Assembly (NCBI GenBank): GCA_963575745.1
Contig: CAUYUJ010019627.1
Location: forward strand, 130,664-194,663
Length of the DNA stretch: 64,000 nt
Reading direction: 5' to 3'
DNA from: Prorocentrum cordatum
Lineage: Eukaryota > Sar > Dinophyceae > Prorocentrales > Prorocentraceae
In this document: piece after piece, positions 42,991 to 52,864 of the stretch
How positions within the stretch are numbered: the stretch's first letter is position 1
Layout: every line of letters starts with the position of its first letter
Program-made: the position numbers and the translations under genes
Notes under the pieces: generated by a model
Told to the model about the DNA's origin: nothing
Databases searched by the model: none
The model's input: the letters and a program-made list of their open reading frames with translations, nothing else

Positions 42991-44098
42991 GAGGCAGGAG
43001 GAGCGTTTCCAGCATTTCCCCCATCACGTAGTGATCTAGTCATGACATACAGCTTAGGCCGCTGACTGAGCGCCTCCACGATGGCGGGGACAAGGACGAG
43101 CAACCTCACCACGAAGCCCGAGGACTCAGCACCAAAACTTCAGCGCCACAAGTGTCCACCCAATATCAGGAGACCGGGAAGCCATATACCCGAATCGACC
43201 TGGCAAAACAGAAAGGACCTGCCAGCCACACAGGACTTGCCAGCCACACATATGGATACACCAACGTATGCCCCACGACCATCCCCACCAATGAGCGGCA
43301 TGCGCGAAAACCTTGAATCATCCCGACTTACATGTCCACAGAGTTCACTTCGCAGCTTAGGGCAGCGACAGCTGCAAACGTTTCGATATTAGGCGAGGCG
43401 CCATCGCCCTGATGACTCCAATCCTTGGCTAATAAGCCGAATGCGTGACACAAGCAATATAAGCAACGTGCAGCTCGCAAAGAGCCTGCTATCCCCGGAC
43501 GGTTAGCCACCCGGGATGCCCCCTGGTTCGCCAACCACTTTGGAGGCAAGCACACGCACCAACACCGACATTCTGCGCACACATGTGAGCCTGTTCGATG
43601 CATTGGCCCCCGCAGAATGAGAGAAGTGGAGGCGCGCCTTGGGCCCAGAGGAGGACCTGGAGGCACGAGAGCCAGCCCAACTTGCAGAAGCTTGAACAAC
43701 GCTGTACGCTACGGTCGGACCGAGGTTCGGTTACCGTTCGGGGAGGGCACCCTGATGTTATTCCTGCTTCTTGGATGTTCTTGCGCATTCTGAGAGAGAG
43801 TAACCCTCGAATGATCTTCGGCGGAAGGTCTCATGTTCTTGAAGGATGTTATTCTGTCCTAGGTCTGACCGTACCGCCAGACTCGTCGTGCTCAGCCGCC
43901 GGGAGCGGGTGCACGCCAGAGCTTGTGGCCAGCCCGGCGCATCCCACGTGAAGGCCGCAGGGCGTGGCACGAGATTCGGAGCGAGCCAGCACGGGTAGCT
44001 TTGAGCTGCTGGGTTTGAGAGGAGATGGGTGGAGAGAGGGGGGAGTTTACGTTGCATCTTCGGGGGATCCCGCCTGCCCCCAAAATTGGTGTCTTCTC
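42991..44098. other. No gene recognised
   Basis: Lower-GC unique DNA. A 103-codon frame starts at 43081 but shows no domain, and codon choice offers no support. Confidence 0.4.
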
Positions 44099-44104
44099 TT
44101 GTTG

Positions 44105-44232
44105 CCGGCGCGGGCCCGATACGGACTCGACACGGATTTGGCGTGGACTCGACGCGGATTCGACACGCATTCGACACAGATCCGACGAGGCCGACATGGA
44201 TTCGGCACGGATTCGACGCGGATAAGGCCGCG
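44105..44232. repeat. Degenerate GACTCGACACGGATTC repeat
   Basis: About seven units of 14-17 bases. Confidence 0.75.
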
Positions 44233-44404
44233 ACGGGAAAGACAAGGTCCCCCGAGGATGCAACATAAGGGAGTACAGTCAACCAGTTTCATGAGGAAGC
44301 ACGATCAGGATGAAAGGGCCTTGGGTGGCCATGTCAACTCTATGCGAGCGGGGCGAGGCTGGCGACAGCGGCCAAGGATGGGCCGAAGGGGAAGGATGCA
44401 AGGG

Positions 44405-44584
44405 TACAGTCGGGGCGCTGAAGAAGGAACCCTTTTCGTTTGGGAGGGGCTCCGTGTTTCTTAGTTGTTTTAGAGTGATCCTTGGGTTTTCCTGAGGTTT
44501 CCAATGGAACATCTGAGTTTAACTTACGGGAAAAAGGGGTTTCGTTCCTTCTTTAGGGTTCCTTGGGTCAACGACCCAACCCTG
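44405..44584 (+). mobile_element. Family B element, copy 3
   Basis: Starts TACAGTCGGGGCGC, with the family interior, and spans 180 bp like the 21.2 and 22.6-kb copies. The right terminus has decayed (GACCCAACCCTGA in place of GCCCCGACTGTA). Confidence 0.75.
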
Positions 44585-44735
44585 AAGCGCTGATCCTCCT
44601 TATGAGGCAGGCTGACTGTAGGATCGGAGGCAGGGGCGGCGACGCCGGAGCACCACCAGGGGGCCCCACTTCCGGCGAGGGGGCCCCCGACACCTCCCAG
44701 AGCTGGAGAAAGGTGGTGCCTCGAGCGAGAGGGAG

Positions 44736-44793
44736 CTCCTCCTCCTCCTCCTCCTCCTCCTCCTCCTCCTCCTCCTCCTCCTCCTCCTCCTCC
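44736..44793. repeat. CCT microsatellite
   Basis: Nearly pure CCT run. Confidence 0.95.
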
Positions 44794-44796
44794 TGG

Positions 44797-45093
44797 AGGG
44801 ACCACACCACCGGGAGCGCCTGCCCAGACGCCTCGCGCTGGTGGTGGTGGTGGTGGTATTGCCTTTCGCCTGGCATCGCTCGGACGTGTGCAGTTTCTCT
44901 CGGCGAGAACCATCGAGGACCATCCTGGACCACCGAGCGAAAAAAACACGTACGAAACCGACAAATGTACGGGAAATGGACGTCCGAGCGATGTTTGGCT
45001 CGATGTTTCCTCTGTGTAGGGAGGGACCACACCACCAGGAGCACCTTCCCTGGCGCCTCGCGCTGGTGGTGGTGGTGGTGGTGTTGCCTTTTC
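44797..45093. repeat. Pair of 70-bp direct repeats bracketing a family F element
   Basis: GAGGGACCACACCACCGGG, then CGCCTCGCGCTGG, a GGT run and ATTGCCTTTC lies at 44797-44870, and a close copy lies at 45021-45093. Each repeat also folds on itself (ACCACACCACC against GGTGGTGGTGG). Confidence 0.8.
44877..44998. mobile_element. Inverted-repeat element family F, copy 3
   Basis: The cleanest copy: GCATCGCTCGGACGTG at the left and GGACGTCCGAGCGATG at the right, 16-base near-perfect inverted ends. The interior is CATCGAGGACCATCCTGG with an A-run and CACGTACGAAACC. Confidence 0.8.
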
Positions 45094-46120
45094 GTTTTTT
45101 CCTCAGTATCATGGCGCCCACATTGCAGAGCGGATTTCGTTCGGAAAACGATAGGGTGAGCTCGGGGTGTCCTGGAGAATTTCGTTCCAGATTCGCTCGC
45201 CGCTTCGGGCAAACATCCACGCAGAATCCACACAGAAATCCACTGTAGCACATCTGCAAGGCTGGTGCAATGATCAGTCGGACGGCGGAGGGCTCTGGTG
45301 CAGTTGTCTTTGGGGGTCGGTCTGCGATGTGCCGGTCGTCCGGGTGAACGGTCCTCGGGCAAGCAGTCCTGCATCCGGAGGCAAATAAGAAGGAGTAGGG
45401 AAGGTGATGAGAACCAGACTGTAGGAGGACGTCTTTTGTCTTCAAGGAGTCGCACGTCGTTGTAGTTGTTGCGCGGATGGCCCCACTTTTGCCGAAGACG
45501 GGAAGGAGGGATGCCTTCGGGGGATGGAGAAGGCTGTGTTTGATCGTGAGGAATAGCAGCATGAGGACGTGGGACGGATGAAGAACAGTAGGACCAATAG
45601 GAGGAGAAAGACGGGCTTGAAAACCCGGAAGAGGAGGAGCAAGAGCAGCAGCGGGGGTGAGAAGGAGGAGGAGAGGGTTGGGAGATGGAGCGCGATGAGG
45701 TGGTGGCGCATTCTACTAATTAGTAGGCAGGCGGGCGGTGGAGGACGAGAAGGGCGAGGCGGAGAGCCGAGGAGGAGGAGGCCCACGGAGGAGGACGGCG
45801 CGACGGAGAGTGAGGCGGAGGAGGGGGGGCAAGCTGGGTGGCCCCTGCTGCCTCTTCGGGGGAGTCAGACCCTGTCAGGCTCAACTGAGCCCCCGTGCGC
45901 TGGCTTCGCGCCCGCACGACCAGCTCCGCAGAGCCTCGAGTCCTGGAGCGAGGGCGGCGCGAGGCGGACGGGCCGAGATCGCCGCCGCGCGCCAACGCCG
46001 CGACAGAGCAGGCGCATAGCCCGATGCGGGGGAGCGGCGCCCGCCGAGGCCACGGCGCCGTGCCAGTACTTCGTCATGGCCACCCCGCGCACGTCCCTGG
46101 AATCCCCGAGGCCGGGCCGC
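45094..46120. other. No gene recognised
   Basis: Mixed DNA with GGA patches (45630-45830). Frames on both strands are repeat-like or short. Confidence 0.4.
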
Positions 46121-46121
46121 G

Positions 46122-46230
46122 CCCCCTCCTCCTCCTCCTCCTCCTCCTCCTCCTCCTCCTCCTCCTCCACCTCCTCCACATCCTCCTCCTCCTTCTCCTC
46201 CTCCTTGTCCACCTCCTCCTCCTCCGCCTC
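46122..46230. repeat. CCT microsatellite
   Basis: CCT run with CCA variants. Confidence 0.9.
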
Positions 46231-46419
46231 CTCTTGGGTTCCACGCGCCCGGGGCCCCGCTCGGCCCGGCCCTGCCGACCCACGCCAGCCCGACCCGAAG
46301 GCTTGTGTCGGGCCCGCCCCTCCTGCATCGGGTGACGAGGTGATCTATAATCTATGTATACACCAAGGCTCACGTCGGGCCCGTCCCTCTCTCTATCTAC
46401 ACTGGGCGAGAAGATGATC

Positions 46420-46512
46420 TTTCTCTTTCTCTCTCTCTCTCTCTCTCCCTCTTTTTTTTGTTTCTTTCTCTCTCTCTCTCTCTCTCCCTCTCTTTTTATA
46501 TATATATATATA
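46420..46512. repeat. CT then TA microsatellite
   Basis: CTCTCTCT blocks with T-runs followed by TATATATATATATATATG. Confidence 0.95.
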
Positions 46513-46625
46513 TGTGTATACGTATCCACAGCTCCCCGGCCAGGGCCATCCAAATGCCATCAGCTGTTCATACGCCCTTGCGGCCAATGCAGGAGGGCGT
46601 CGCGTATACACCGCTGCCGGGTTGA

Positions 46626-46783
46626 GGATGGGCCTGGCCAGGGAGCAGCGGATATGCATAGATCGCGTCGCCCTATTTCAGGCCGGACATTCAAAACAGT
46701 ACGAAAATATTTGGGGGACGATTATTCCGTTATTTTTGAATTATATTTGAAGTTGAATCTGTCTGTAGGAGGACATGCCCTGC
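46626..46783. mobile_element. Family A element, decayed
   Basis: The right end CTGTCTGTAGGAGGACATG is clear and ends near 46783. The left end (GATGGGCCTGGCC near 46626) is weak. The interior CATTCAAAACAGTACG fits the family. Confidence 0.5.
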
Positions 46784-46785
46784 CT

Positions 46786-46915
46786 AACCGAAGGCTCCAA
46801 TCTGCTTTCCATTCCCGTTGGGGGGGGCGTCGGGGAACAGCGAGAGAAGACGCACATGCAACACGCCCCCCCCAACCCGAAATGGAGGCCTTCGGGTTGG
46901 GTGTCGGTGGTCTGG
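46786..46915. repeat. Dispersed repeat shared with 7033-7190
   Basis: AACCGAAGGCTCCAATC, GTCGGGGAACAGCGAGAG, ACGCACATGCAAC, a C-run and CCAACCCGAAAT follow the same order as in the stretch at 7040-7145. Confidence 0.65.
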
Positions 46916-46922
46916 CAGTAAG

Positions 46923-47083
46923 TAGGGCGTGTCCCCCCCTACAGGGGGATTTTGAACGAACAATGAAACATACTCACTCAAGACATGTTCCAAAATGGTC
47001 AAACTGAGATTCAAAAAATAGCCCCAGGCTTTGCTTTTTTTCATCATTTTCGGATATTCCTCCTGTAGAGGGACGTGCCCGAC
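46923..47083. mobile_element. Family A element
   Basis: Left end TAGGGCGTGTCCCCCC then CTACAGGGGGATT. Right end TCCTCCTGTAGAGGGACG then TGCCCGAC. The interior ATGTTCCAAAATGGTC is the family's, in reverse orientation relative to other copies. Confidence 0.7.
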
Positions 47084-47485
47084 TTGACAGAAATGGAGGC
47101 CTTCGGGTTGGGTCTCGGTGGTTTCGGTGGTCTGGCAGGTGGCCGTCGGCCCCGACGGGCCGATCGGCAGGCGATTGGGGGCAGACCGCGCCGAGCTCGC
47201 CCCCCTCGCCTCTGCGCCACGGGGCGTCAACCGGGCCGCCCCATCGCCGCGCGCCGCCGACCCGCAGGCCGCCAGGAGCCCCGCGGGAGAGCCTCGAGGC
47301 TCGCGCGGATCGAGGGAGCCTCGGCCCGGGGAGCGTCGCGAGGGAGAGCCTCGCCATCGAGGGCGCCTCGGCATCGAGGAGCCGCGCACCGAGGAGCGGG
47401 GGAGCACCGGGGGAGCCCTCAGCTCCACCAGGCTCCTGGCGCGCCTGGGCCTCCGGAGAGGCCGGCGCGCAGGCCCTCGGGTCAA

Positions 47486-47638
47486 GTGGGGTCTCTCCCC
47501 CTACAGTAGGAATGTTCAAAAACGTAGTCACATTCTTATGGGGACTAGCTGTTGGAGCATTTGTTGACCATTCTGGAGCATGTTTGAAACATGTTTTCTT
47601 TTTCGTCGAAGATCCCCCTGTAGGGGGACACGCCGGGC
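47486..47638. mobile_element. Family A element
   Basis: Left end GTGGGGTCTCTCCCCC then TACAGTAGGAATG. Right end CCCCCTGTAGGGGGACAC then GCCGGGC. The interior AGCATTTGTTGACCATTC fits the family. Confidence 0.7.
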
Positions 47639-47824
47639 TTACGAACCAGGCTCTCGGCGCGCCTGGGCCTCCGGAGAGGCTGGCGCGCCGGGGCCCTCGG
47701 GGGAGAGGGCCCCCCCCGCGGGGCAGCCTCCATCGCTCCGGGCTCCGCGGGGCCAGGCGGCGTGCCTCCTGCGCGCGCAGCCCCTCCGTGCGCGCGGGGG
47801 GAGCTCCTCGGCCTCGCTCGGGCC

Positions 47825-48003
47825 GGACGAAAGGGGTGGATTGGGAAAGGGGGGTTACGAAATTTGCTGCATGCAGCTGGTTTCGGCCCCACCGAGTGGC
47901 CCATTCCTCGATAAATAGCCGCTTTCGGCGCAGGGACGCGGGGAAAATCAGCTACGTGACCTGATTCTAAAACCCCCCCTTTGCTATCCACCCCCTTTCG
48001 CCC
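47825..48003. mobile_element. Foldback element with about 30-bp arms
   Basis: CGAAAGGGGTGGATTGGG then AAAGGGGGGTT on the left pairs with AACCCCCCCTTTGC then TATCCACCCCCTTTCG on the right. The interior of about 110 bp has no ORF. Single copy in this window. Confidence 0.7.
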
Positions 48004-48060
48004 GACCCGACTTGCCGCCCTGCGGCGCGGCAGCCGCACGCGCGGGCGCTCTCTCGGGGA

Positions 48061-48545
48061 CGATCGGCATGGGTACGGGACGGAAGGGTACGATGCCCAG
48101 CAGTCCGAGGCGGGAATTTCTACATGACCACCGCCTGGAGGGTCAGTTTTCGGAGCCTCGGCGGGCGGTGGATAAAGACGTATTCGGGCCCCCCGGGGCC
48201 GAGATATATCCATATCCACTGCCCGCTGGGGCACCAGGACGTCGGTTCCCAGGTATGGATAAATCCCCGCCTCGCAAACAGCAGATCCTGTTCATTTTGA
48301 AGAGGACTCGCTGTCCGCCCCGCCGCGGTCGTTGCTCCTTGCAGACAGAAAGCCGCCCGCCGAACAGCGGCCGCTGTCGGTGTCGGGCGCCCAAACTCCC
48401 CCCCCCTTTCCCGGGAAGTGTGGCGAGCTGCCTGGTCTGTGGTTGGCCCAAAGTCAGCGGGCGAAAAGCGGTGTGAAAGAAACAATTCCGCCGTCGGGGA
48501 CGCCTGCCCCCTGGGCGGCTGGAAAGTTTGTACCCGACAGCGAAA
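48061..48545. repeat. Diverged relative of the inverted-repeat segment of the 590-bp unit
   Basis: CATGGGTACGGGACGG, AAGGGTACGATGCCCAGC near 48068 and CTGTTCATTTTGAAG, CGCTGTCCGCCCCGCCG, GAACAGCGGCCGCTGT near 48287-48380 follow the order found at 5377-5515. An extra segment separates the two parts here. Confidence 0.6.
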
Positions 48546-48789
48546 TTGTGTATCTCATACCGTTCTTCGCCCGTTAACAAAAAGGGGTTCCAGCGATGAG
48601 GGGGTGGGGCAATAGATTGGATGCAGTCGATCTTTGTGGGTGCAGTAGATTCGGGGTGTGCGCAATACCTTCCAGTGCGCGAGTGTACTGCTGGCTTTCC
48701 TCGGGCAATGCGTCAGTTGCATCACAAGGCTCTGGCGCAGTACATTTGCAGTACTGTGGGGGCGTTGGTTAAGGAACTTGCACGGGAGG

Positions 48790-49714
48790 CTTCAGACCCT
48801 GGAGGGTTCCTTCTCTCACCAGGGCGGCGACAACATCCACGACCTGGGAGGAGATGCGACGGCAGGCGGTCACCGCAGGGTCGAGACGCAGGTGGCCAGG
48901 GAGTTGGCGGCATTGAGGCAGGGCAGCAACCTCACCAGGATCTTCGGCGCAGGGATGAGGCAGGCCAAGATCCAGAGGGCAGGCCCCACCGCAAAGGCCC
49001 TGTGGGGCTCGGCCATCAACGGAGTCCCGCCTGGGCGCATGAGGGCGCTCAGGGTATCGGCGGCGAAAGCCGCCTGCAACCTGCCGACGGGCGCGGCGCT
49101 GACCTTTTGCTTGCAGTGCGCCCCCCAGGGCTGGAGGCAGGATCCGCTGGTGATTGCGGCGGGCCTGGCAGTCCAGGCGTTCGTTTCCATGTGCTGGTCT
49201 GGACAGGCCTCCCCTGCCGCTGTGCAGGCTTGCCTCAGGGACAGCAGGCGACTGGCCTCGCTGCAGAGGCCGTGGGCAGCGGTGCGCGACCCCGTCTCGG
49301 CGCTGGTGCTCACGCTGGGGCGGGTCGGCTGGGGCCTCAGCGCTGGCGGACGGGTCCTGACCGACAGGGCGGGCAGAGAGTTTGAGGTCTCGAGGTTCTC
49401 GCCCGCCTTCCTCGCCGCCAAGGTCAAGGAGGACACGCGTCAGGCGGCGTCGCTCGAGGAGTACGCCAGCAGGCCCGAGACCTTCTGGCAGTGGCGACTG
49501 CCGCCGTGGTGGACGCCGATCAACCAGCTACTTGGCGCCAAGGAATCGGAAACCTGGACGGCTCACCACAAAGGCTGTTTGAGACGCCTGGCGTCCTTGG
49601 CCAGCTGCCCCCAGGCCCGACTGGCAAGGCATGGGCGAGAGATCGACCCGCTGTGCAGACTCTGCGGCGCCGCCCCTGGGACGATGCACCATAGGCACCA
49701 CGAGCATGGGCGCC
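48790..49714 (+). CDS. Non-LTR retrotransposon, C-terminal RT (thumb/linker) fragment, 5' truncated
   Basis: About 300 residues in one frame, rich in Ala/Arg/Leu. They match in style the stretch that follows the RT palm in dinoflagellate LINE-like elements: a GGDN...LGGDATAGG start, helical ALWGSAINGVPPG, then a tryptophan-rich part (FWQWRLPPWW) and a Cys/His cluster near 49650-49710 (LCRLCG then MHHRHHEH) that could bind zinc. The palm motifs (including YxDD) are absent, so the copy is 5' truncated, as is common for elements copied by target-primed reverse transcription. The frame ends in a stop at 49744; the downstream RNase H is in another frame, so one indel near 49710 separates them. Family assignment is from recognition, not from a search. 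Confidence 0.6.
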
Positions 49715-50402
49715 CTGGAGGCGGGACTACTGCCCGTACCAGGTGAGAAAGGCAGCGGAGCAGGTCCACCGCATGGGGCCCCCCTTCGAAGAGCTCTTCA
49801 GCCAGGGGCTCTTCGCCGACATCAGCCTCCTCGTTGCCAGGCCAGCTTGGGATGACAGCTGGGCGTGGAGATCCCGCGGGTGGGGGGACGGCAGCTTGGT
49901 GGTGCCAGACGGGTCCTTCGTGTTCACCGACGGCTCGTGCCTGAATGGGGACTTCCCGCACGTCAGGAGCGCGGGGTGGGCCGTCATCGTGCGCGGGCCC
50001 GAAGGAAGGCTCCTCGCCGAGGCATGGGGAGCCGTGCCCCCCAGCGACCTCCCGTCGCAGACGGCCAAGGCAGGGGAGGACTACGCCGCCGCCATCGGCC
50101 TCGCCGACATCATCGGGAACTACACGCTGCTCAGCGACTGCCTGAGCACGGTGAAGGCGGCCTCCAACCTGACCAAGGCCTGCGGCCCCAGCTCCCTGCA
50201 CGCCCACGTGCGGGCCAGGGTCGTTGATGCAGCGGAGGGCGTAAACATACGCCACGTGCCAGCCCGCCGCTCCGAAGCCGCGGTGAGTGACGGGGAGCTC
50301 ACCCTCTTCGAGCTCTTGGGCAACAGGCGCGCCGACACCAGGGCAAAGGAAGGAGCAGCCTTCCACGCCATCGCTGAGCAGGACGCCCTGATGTTGGAGG
50401 GT
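49713..50402 (+). CDS. Non-LTR retrotransposon RNase H domain
   Basis: RNase H fold with the acidic residues visible: Asp in VFTDGSC (about 49929), Glu in GEDYAAAIG (about 50076), Asp in LLSDCLS (about 50135) and Asp in NRRADTRAKEG (about 50333). The preceding RDYCPYQVRKAAEQ links back to the Cys/His cluster of the RT fragment in a different frame. The good frame is lost around 50398, and the next part continues at +1. It belongs to the same degraded element as its neighbours. Confidence 0.7.
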
Positions 50403-51504
50403 GGCCAGGTGCGCGGCGGCCCTGGAGGTGCACATCACCGAGTCGGGGCTCAGGGATGCCTGGCCGCTCACCTCTTTGGACCTCGTGGACCTGGACCCCT
50501 TCGTCTCGACGCCCGACCTGGCGCAGCTGCTGGAGGCCGAGGAGTCGGCGGCCCGCGGCTCTGGCGGCTCGGAGGCCGCGGGGGCAGCCGCGGCGCTGGC
50601 GGCGGCAGCTGCGGCCAGCCAGGGAGCCCAGGCCCAGGAGAAGGTCGACACGAAGGTCCACATGAGGGAGGAGGCAGGCGACGGGCCCGCCAGGCCCAGT
50701 GAGCCAGCAGCAGACGCGTCGAGCGCGTCGGCGGCCTTGTTTCGTGCTGTCCAGCGCAGACGCGCGGACGAGGCGCAGGGGGCAACGACCTCGGCCGCAG
50801 GCGCTCTGAACCCGCCCGCGTCGGCTGGATCGAACCCCTCGCCCACTCCTTCCGCTGGGGCCTCCCCTGCCGCTGTGGCTGCCGACCCCCCTCTGAGTGC
50901 CCCCTCGGGCCCTGCTGGCCAGGTTGGGTCCCCAGGGCCTCGCTTGGTGTCCCCTGACCCTGGCGAGTCGGGGGTTTGGGAGGTCAACGGCCACCGGCTT
51001 AGGGAATCCCGCGTTTCTGGCAGTGATGACCCTGTGTTTCTGGTCTGTGTGGCGTGCTGGATGTATTGCATGAAACCTCAGCACTCCCACCGAGGCCTTG
51101 CCGAGGCCTGTGGCGGGGCCAACAAGGGCTCCAGGGCGCAGGCGCGTAATGATTTCGCGAAATCGCTTCTGCCAAAACTCAAGCAGCCGATTGACAAGTT
51201 GGCTCGGTCCACAGAGGCCACTCGTGCCAGGTGGGCCGAGGCGCTTGGCACGGCTGCGGGCACTGAGGACAGGGAGGACCTTGGGGCCCCTGCTGACTCA
51301 CGAGCCCCCGCAGTGGAGCCCCTCGAGGTGCGGGAACAGGCACCCGCCCCGCCTGCCCCTGCGAGGCTGTTCCGCCCAGGGCTTGAGGGAGTCCTGGGCT
51401 CCTTTGGCTTTGCCAGCGCTGCTGAGGCTCAGGAGCGTGGCAGGGCCGCCAGAGTGGCCAGGATCGTGGACCCCAGGCCTGTGGTCGGGCAGTGCGCGGA
51501 GTGA
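50399..51504 (+). CDS. Non-LTR retrotransposon C-terminal region with Cys/His motif
   Basis: Continues the RNase H ORF after a one-base frame change (ARCAAALEVHITESGL is the natural continuation). An Ala/Pro-rich linker of about 190 residues leads to a conserved-looking segment around residue 200 (HRLRESRVSGSDD then VFLVCVACWMYCMKPQHS and RGLAEACGG) whose Cys/His spacing suggests a zinc-binding tail. The ORF ends at TGA 51502-51504. An A9 run at 51628 may mark the 3' end of the element, although it lacks a duplicated target site that I can see. Confidence 0.55.
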
Positions 51505-52351
51505 CGGTTGCCGCGCTTCGGGGTCTGGTCCTGGCGGGCTGCGGGCTCGCGCAAGCACTGTTTGCGGGGCCGTAAGTCGGCTTCTGAATTTGTCGTTGCA
51601 TGAAAAGCCCCAGGGTGATAGGATACAAAAAAAAATGCCCCCACCGCGCGGGCCCGTGAGCGCTCCTGGGTTGAGGCTGCAGGAGGGCGGTCCGCTTGGC
51701 CCTTTCCAGAAGGGGGATCGAGGGCTTTCGGGGTGACGCCCGGCCGGTCTCCCCAGGGCTGGAAGGCGGCCTTCCTTCCCATCTGTAGAACTGGAGGCTC
51801 GCACGGGTTTCGGCCCTCGAAGAGTTTTGTTTTATGCCCCCCACCGCACACTTGTCCCAAATCTATTGCGCCACCTGCATTGTCGTTTCCTGCGTCCGTT
51901 TCCACACACATGGTGAGGAAGACAACGGCTTTCAAGTGCAACCGGCATTCGCGTTACGACGGTGGTTCTTGAATCTTGCGGTCCGCTCCCATCTTCTCCA
52001 TCAAAATTGTCCCAAATATATTGCACCACCCCTCCTCCGCTGGACCCCGTCGTGGATCACGGGGGCGGGTCCTCCACCCGAGTTCTCGGGGGGCCTCCGC
52101 CGCCCAGGGAAGGGGGGCTCCCGGAGAGCTCCCCCGGAGAGCTCCAGGAGGAATATCCAGAAATAGTTTCAAAAATAATATGGGGACTATTTTCGAATAT
52201 GTTCATATATATGTGTACATATGCGTTGTACTTGTACGGAAATCTCGGCACGCGTTTCGGTGAAGGCCGCTCGTCCTGAGGTCCTCGTTTGCCTCTGGTC
52301 TCATCCGTCAACACGGTGGCTCAAAGCAAAGCAGGGCGTCGGGCCTCTCGC
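51505..52351. other. Region between two retroelements
   Basis: Contains a direct repeat of about 28 bases (TTGTCCCAAATCTATTGC at 51852 and TTGTCCCAAATATATTGC at 52009) about 157 bp apart. No ORF is convincing. The promoter and 5' end of the next element may lie here. Confidence 0.4.
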
Positions 52352-52864
52352 ATGGCTGGGCCCTTCGCCGTGCGAGTCCTGGAGTGGGCGGGCGGCGTGG
52401 CGGGCGCCTACCTGTCGCGGTGCCCCGCCTGCCCCGCGGTGCCCGACTGCCACTGCGCGGCGTGCCCGGCTTGCCCGGCACTGGCTTCGTGCTCGTGCCC
52501 GCCGTGCCCGGCGTGCCCGGGCTGCCCGGGCGGGACCGCCGCGCCGGCAGCGCCGGCCTGGCCCCCGCCGGAGAGCCAGAGCTGCCCCGCGCCGACGGAG
52601 GTCGAGCGCGGCGGCGCTCCGGCCTGGGGCGGGCTGGGGCCAGGGTGGTGGCTGGTGTTCGGCGTGCTGCTTGGGTGCCTCCTCGGCGTGCTCGGCCAGG
52701 CGGTGGTGCGCGGGGGGCTGAGCTGCGCCAGGCGGCTGACGAAGGGCGAGGATGGCAGCGGCGGCGCCGAGGGCGAGGGACTGGGCCTTCGTCCTGTACG
52801 CCGACGACGAGCACTTGTGGCACCAGAGGCTGATCCTGGGGCTCGTGGGGTTGTCGGATTCTAG
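52352..52864 (+). CDS. Retroelement ORF a: Cys-rich protein with one membrane segment
   Basis: 171 codons from the ATG at 52352. After about 30 residues comes a Cys-Pro-rich stretch with many CxxC spacings (CPACPAVPDCHCAACPACPA and on, at about 29-70), then a Pro/Ala linker, then a hydrophobic segment around 102-122 (WWLVFGVLLGCLLGVLGQ) followed by basic residues. This would be a single-pass or tail-anchored membrane protein with a metal-binding or disulphide-rich head. It overlaps the start of ORF b by 113 nt in another frame. Function unknown; its position resembles an accessory ORF of the element, and nothing in the sequence proves an envelope-like role. Confidence 0.5.
   Translation: MAGPFAVRVLEWAGGVAGAYLSRCPACPAVPDCHCAACPACPALASCSCPPCPACPGCPGGTAAPAAPAWPPPESQSCPAPTEVERGGAPAWGGLGPGWWLVFGVLLGCLLGVLGQAVVRGGLSCARRLTKGEDGSGGAEGEGLGLRPVRRRRALVAPEADPGARGVVGF

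Noticed and set aside
43081-43392. 103-codon ORF
   Set aside because: Could be coding by composition but has no domain, no conserved partner and no splice context.
49563-51090. Long minus-strand frames opposite the LINE-like element
   Set aside because: Antisense shadows of GC-rich coding DNA; the plus strand carries the RNase H motifs.
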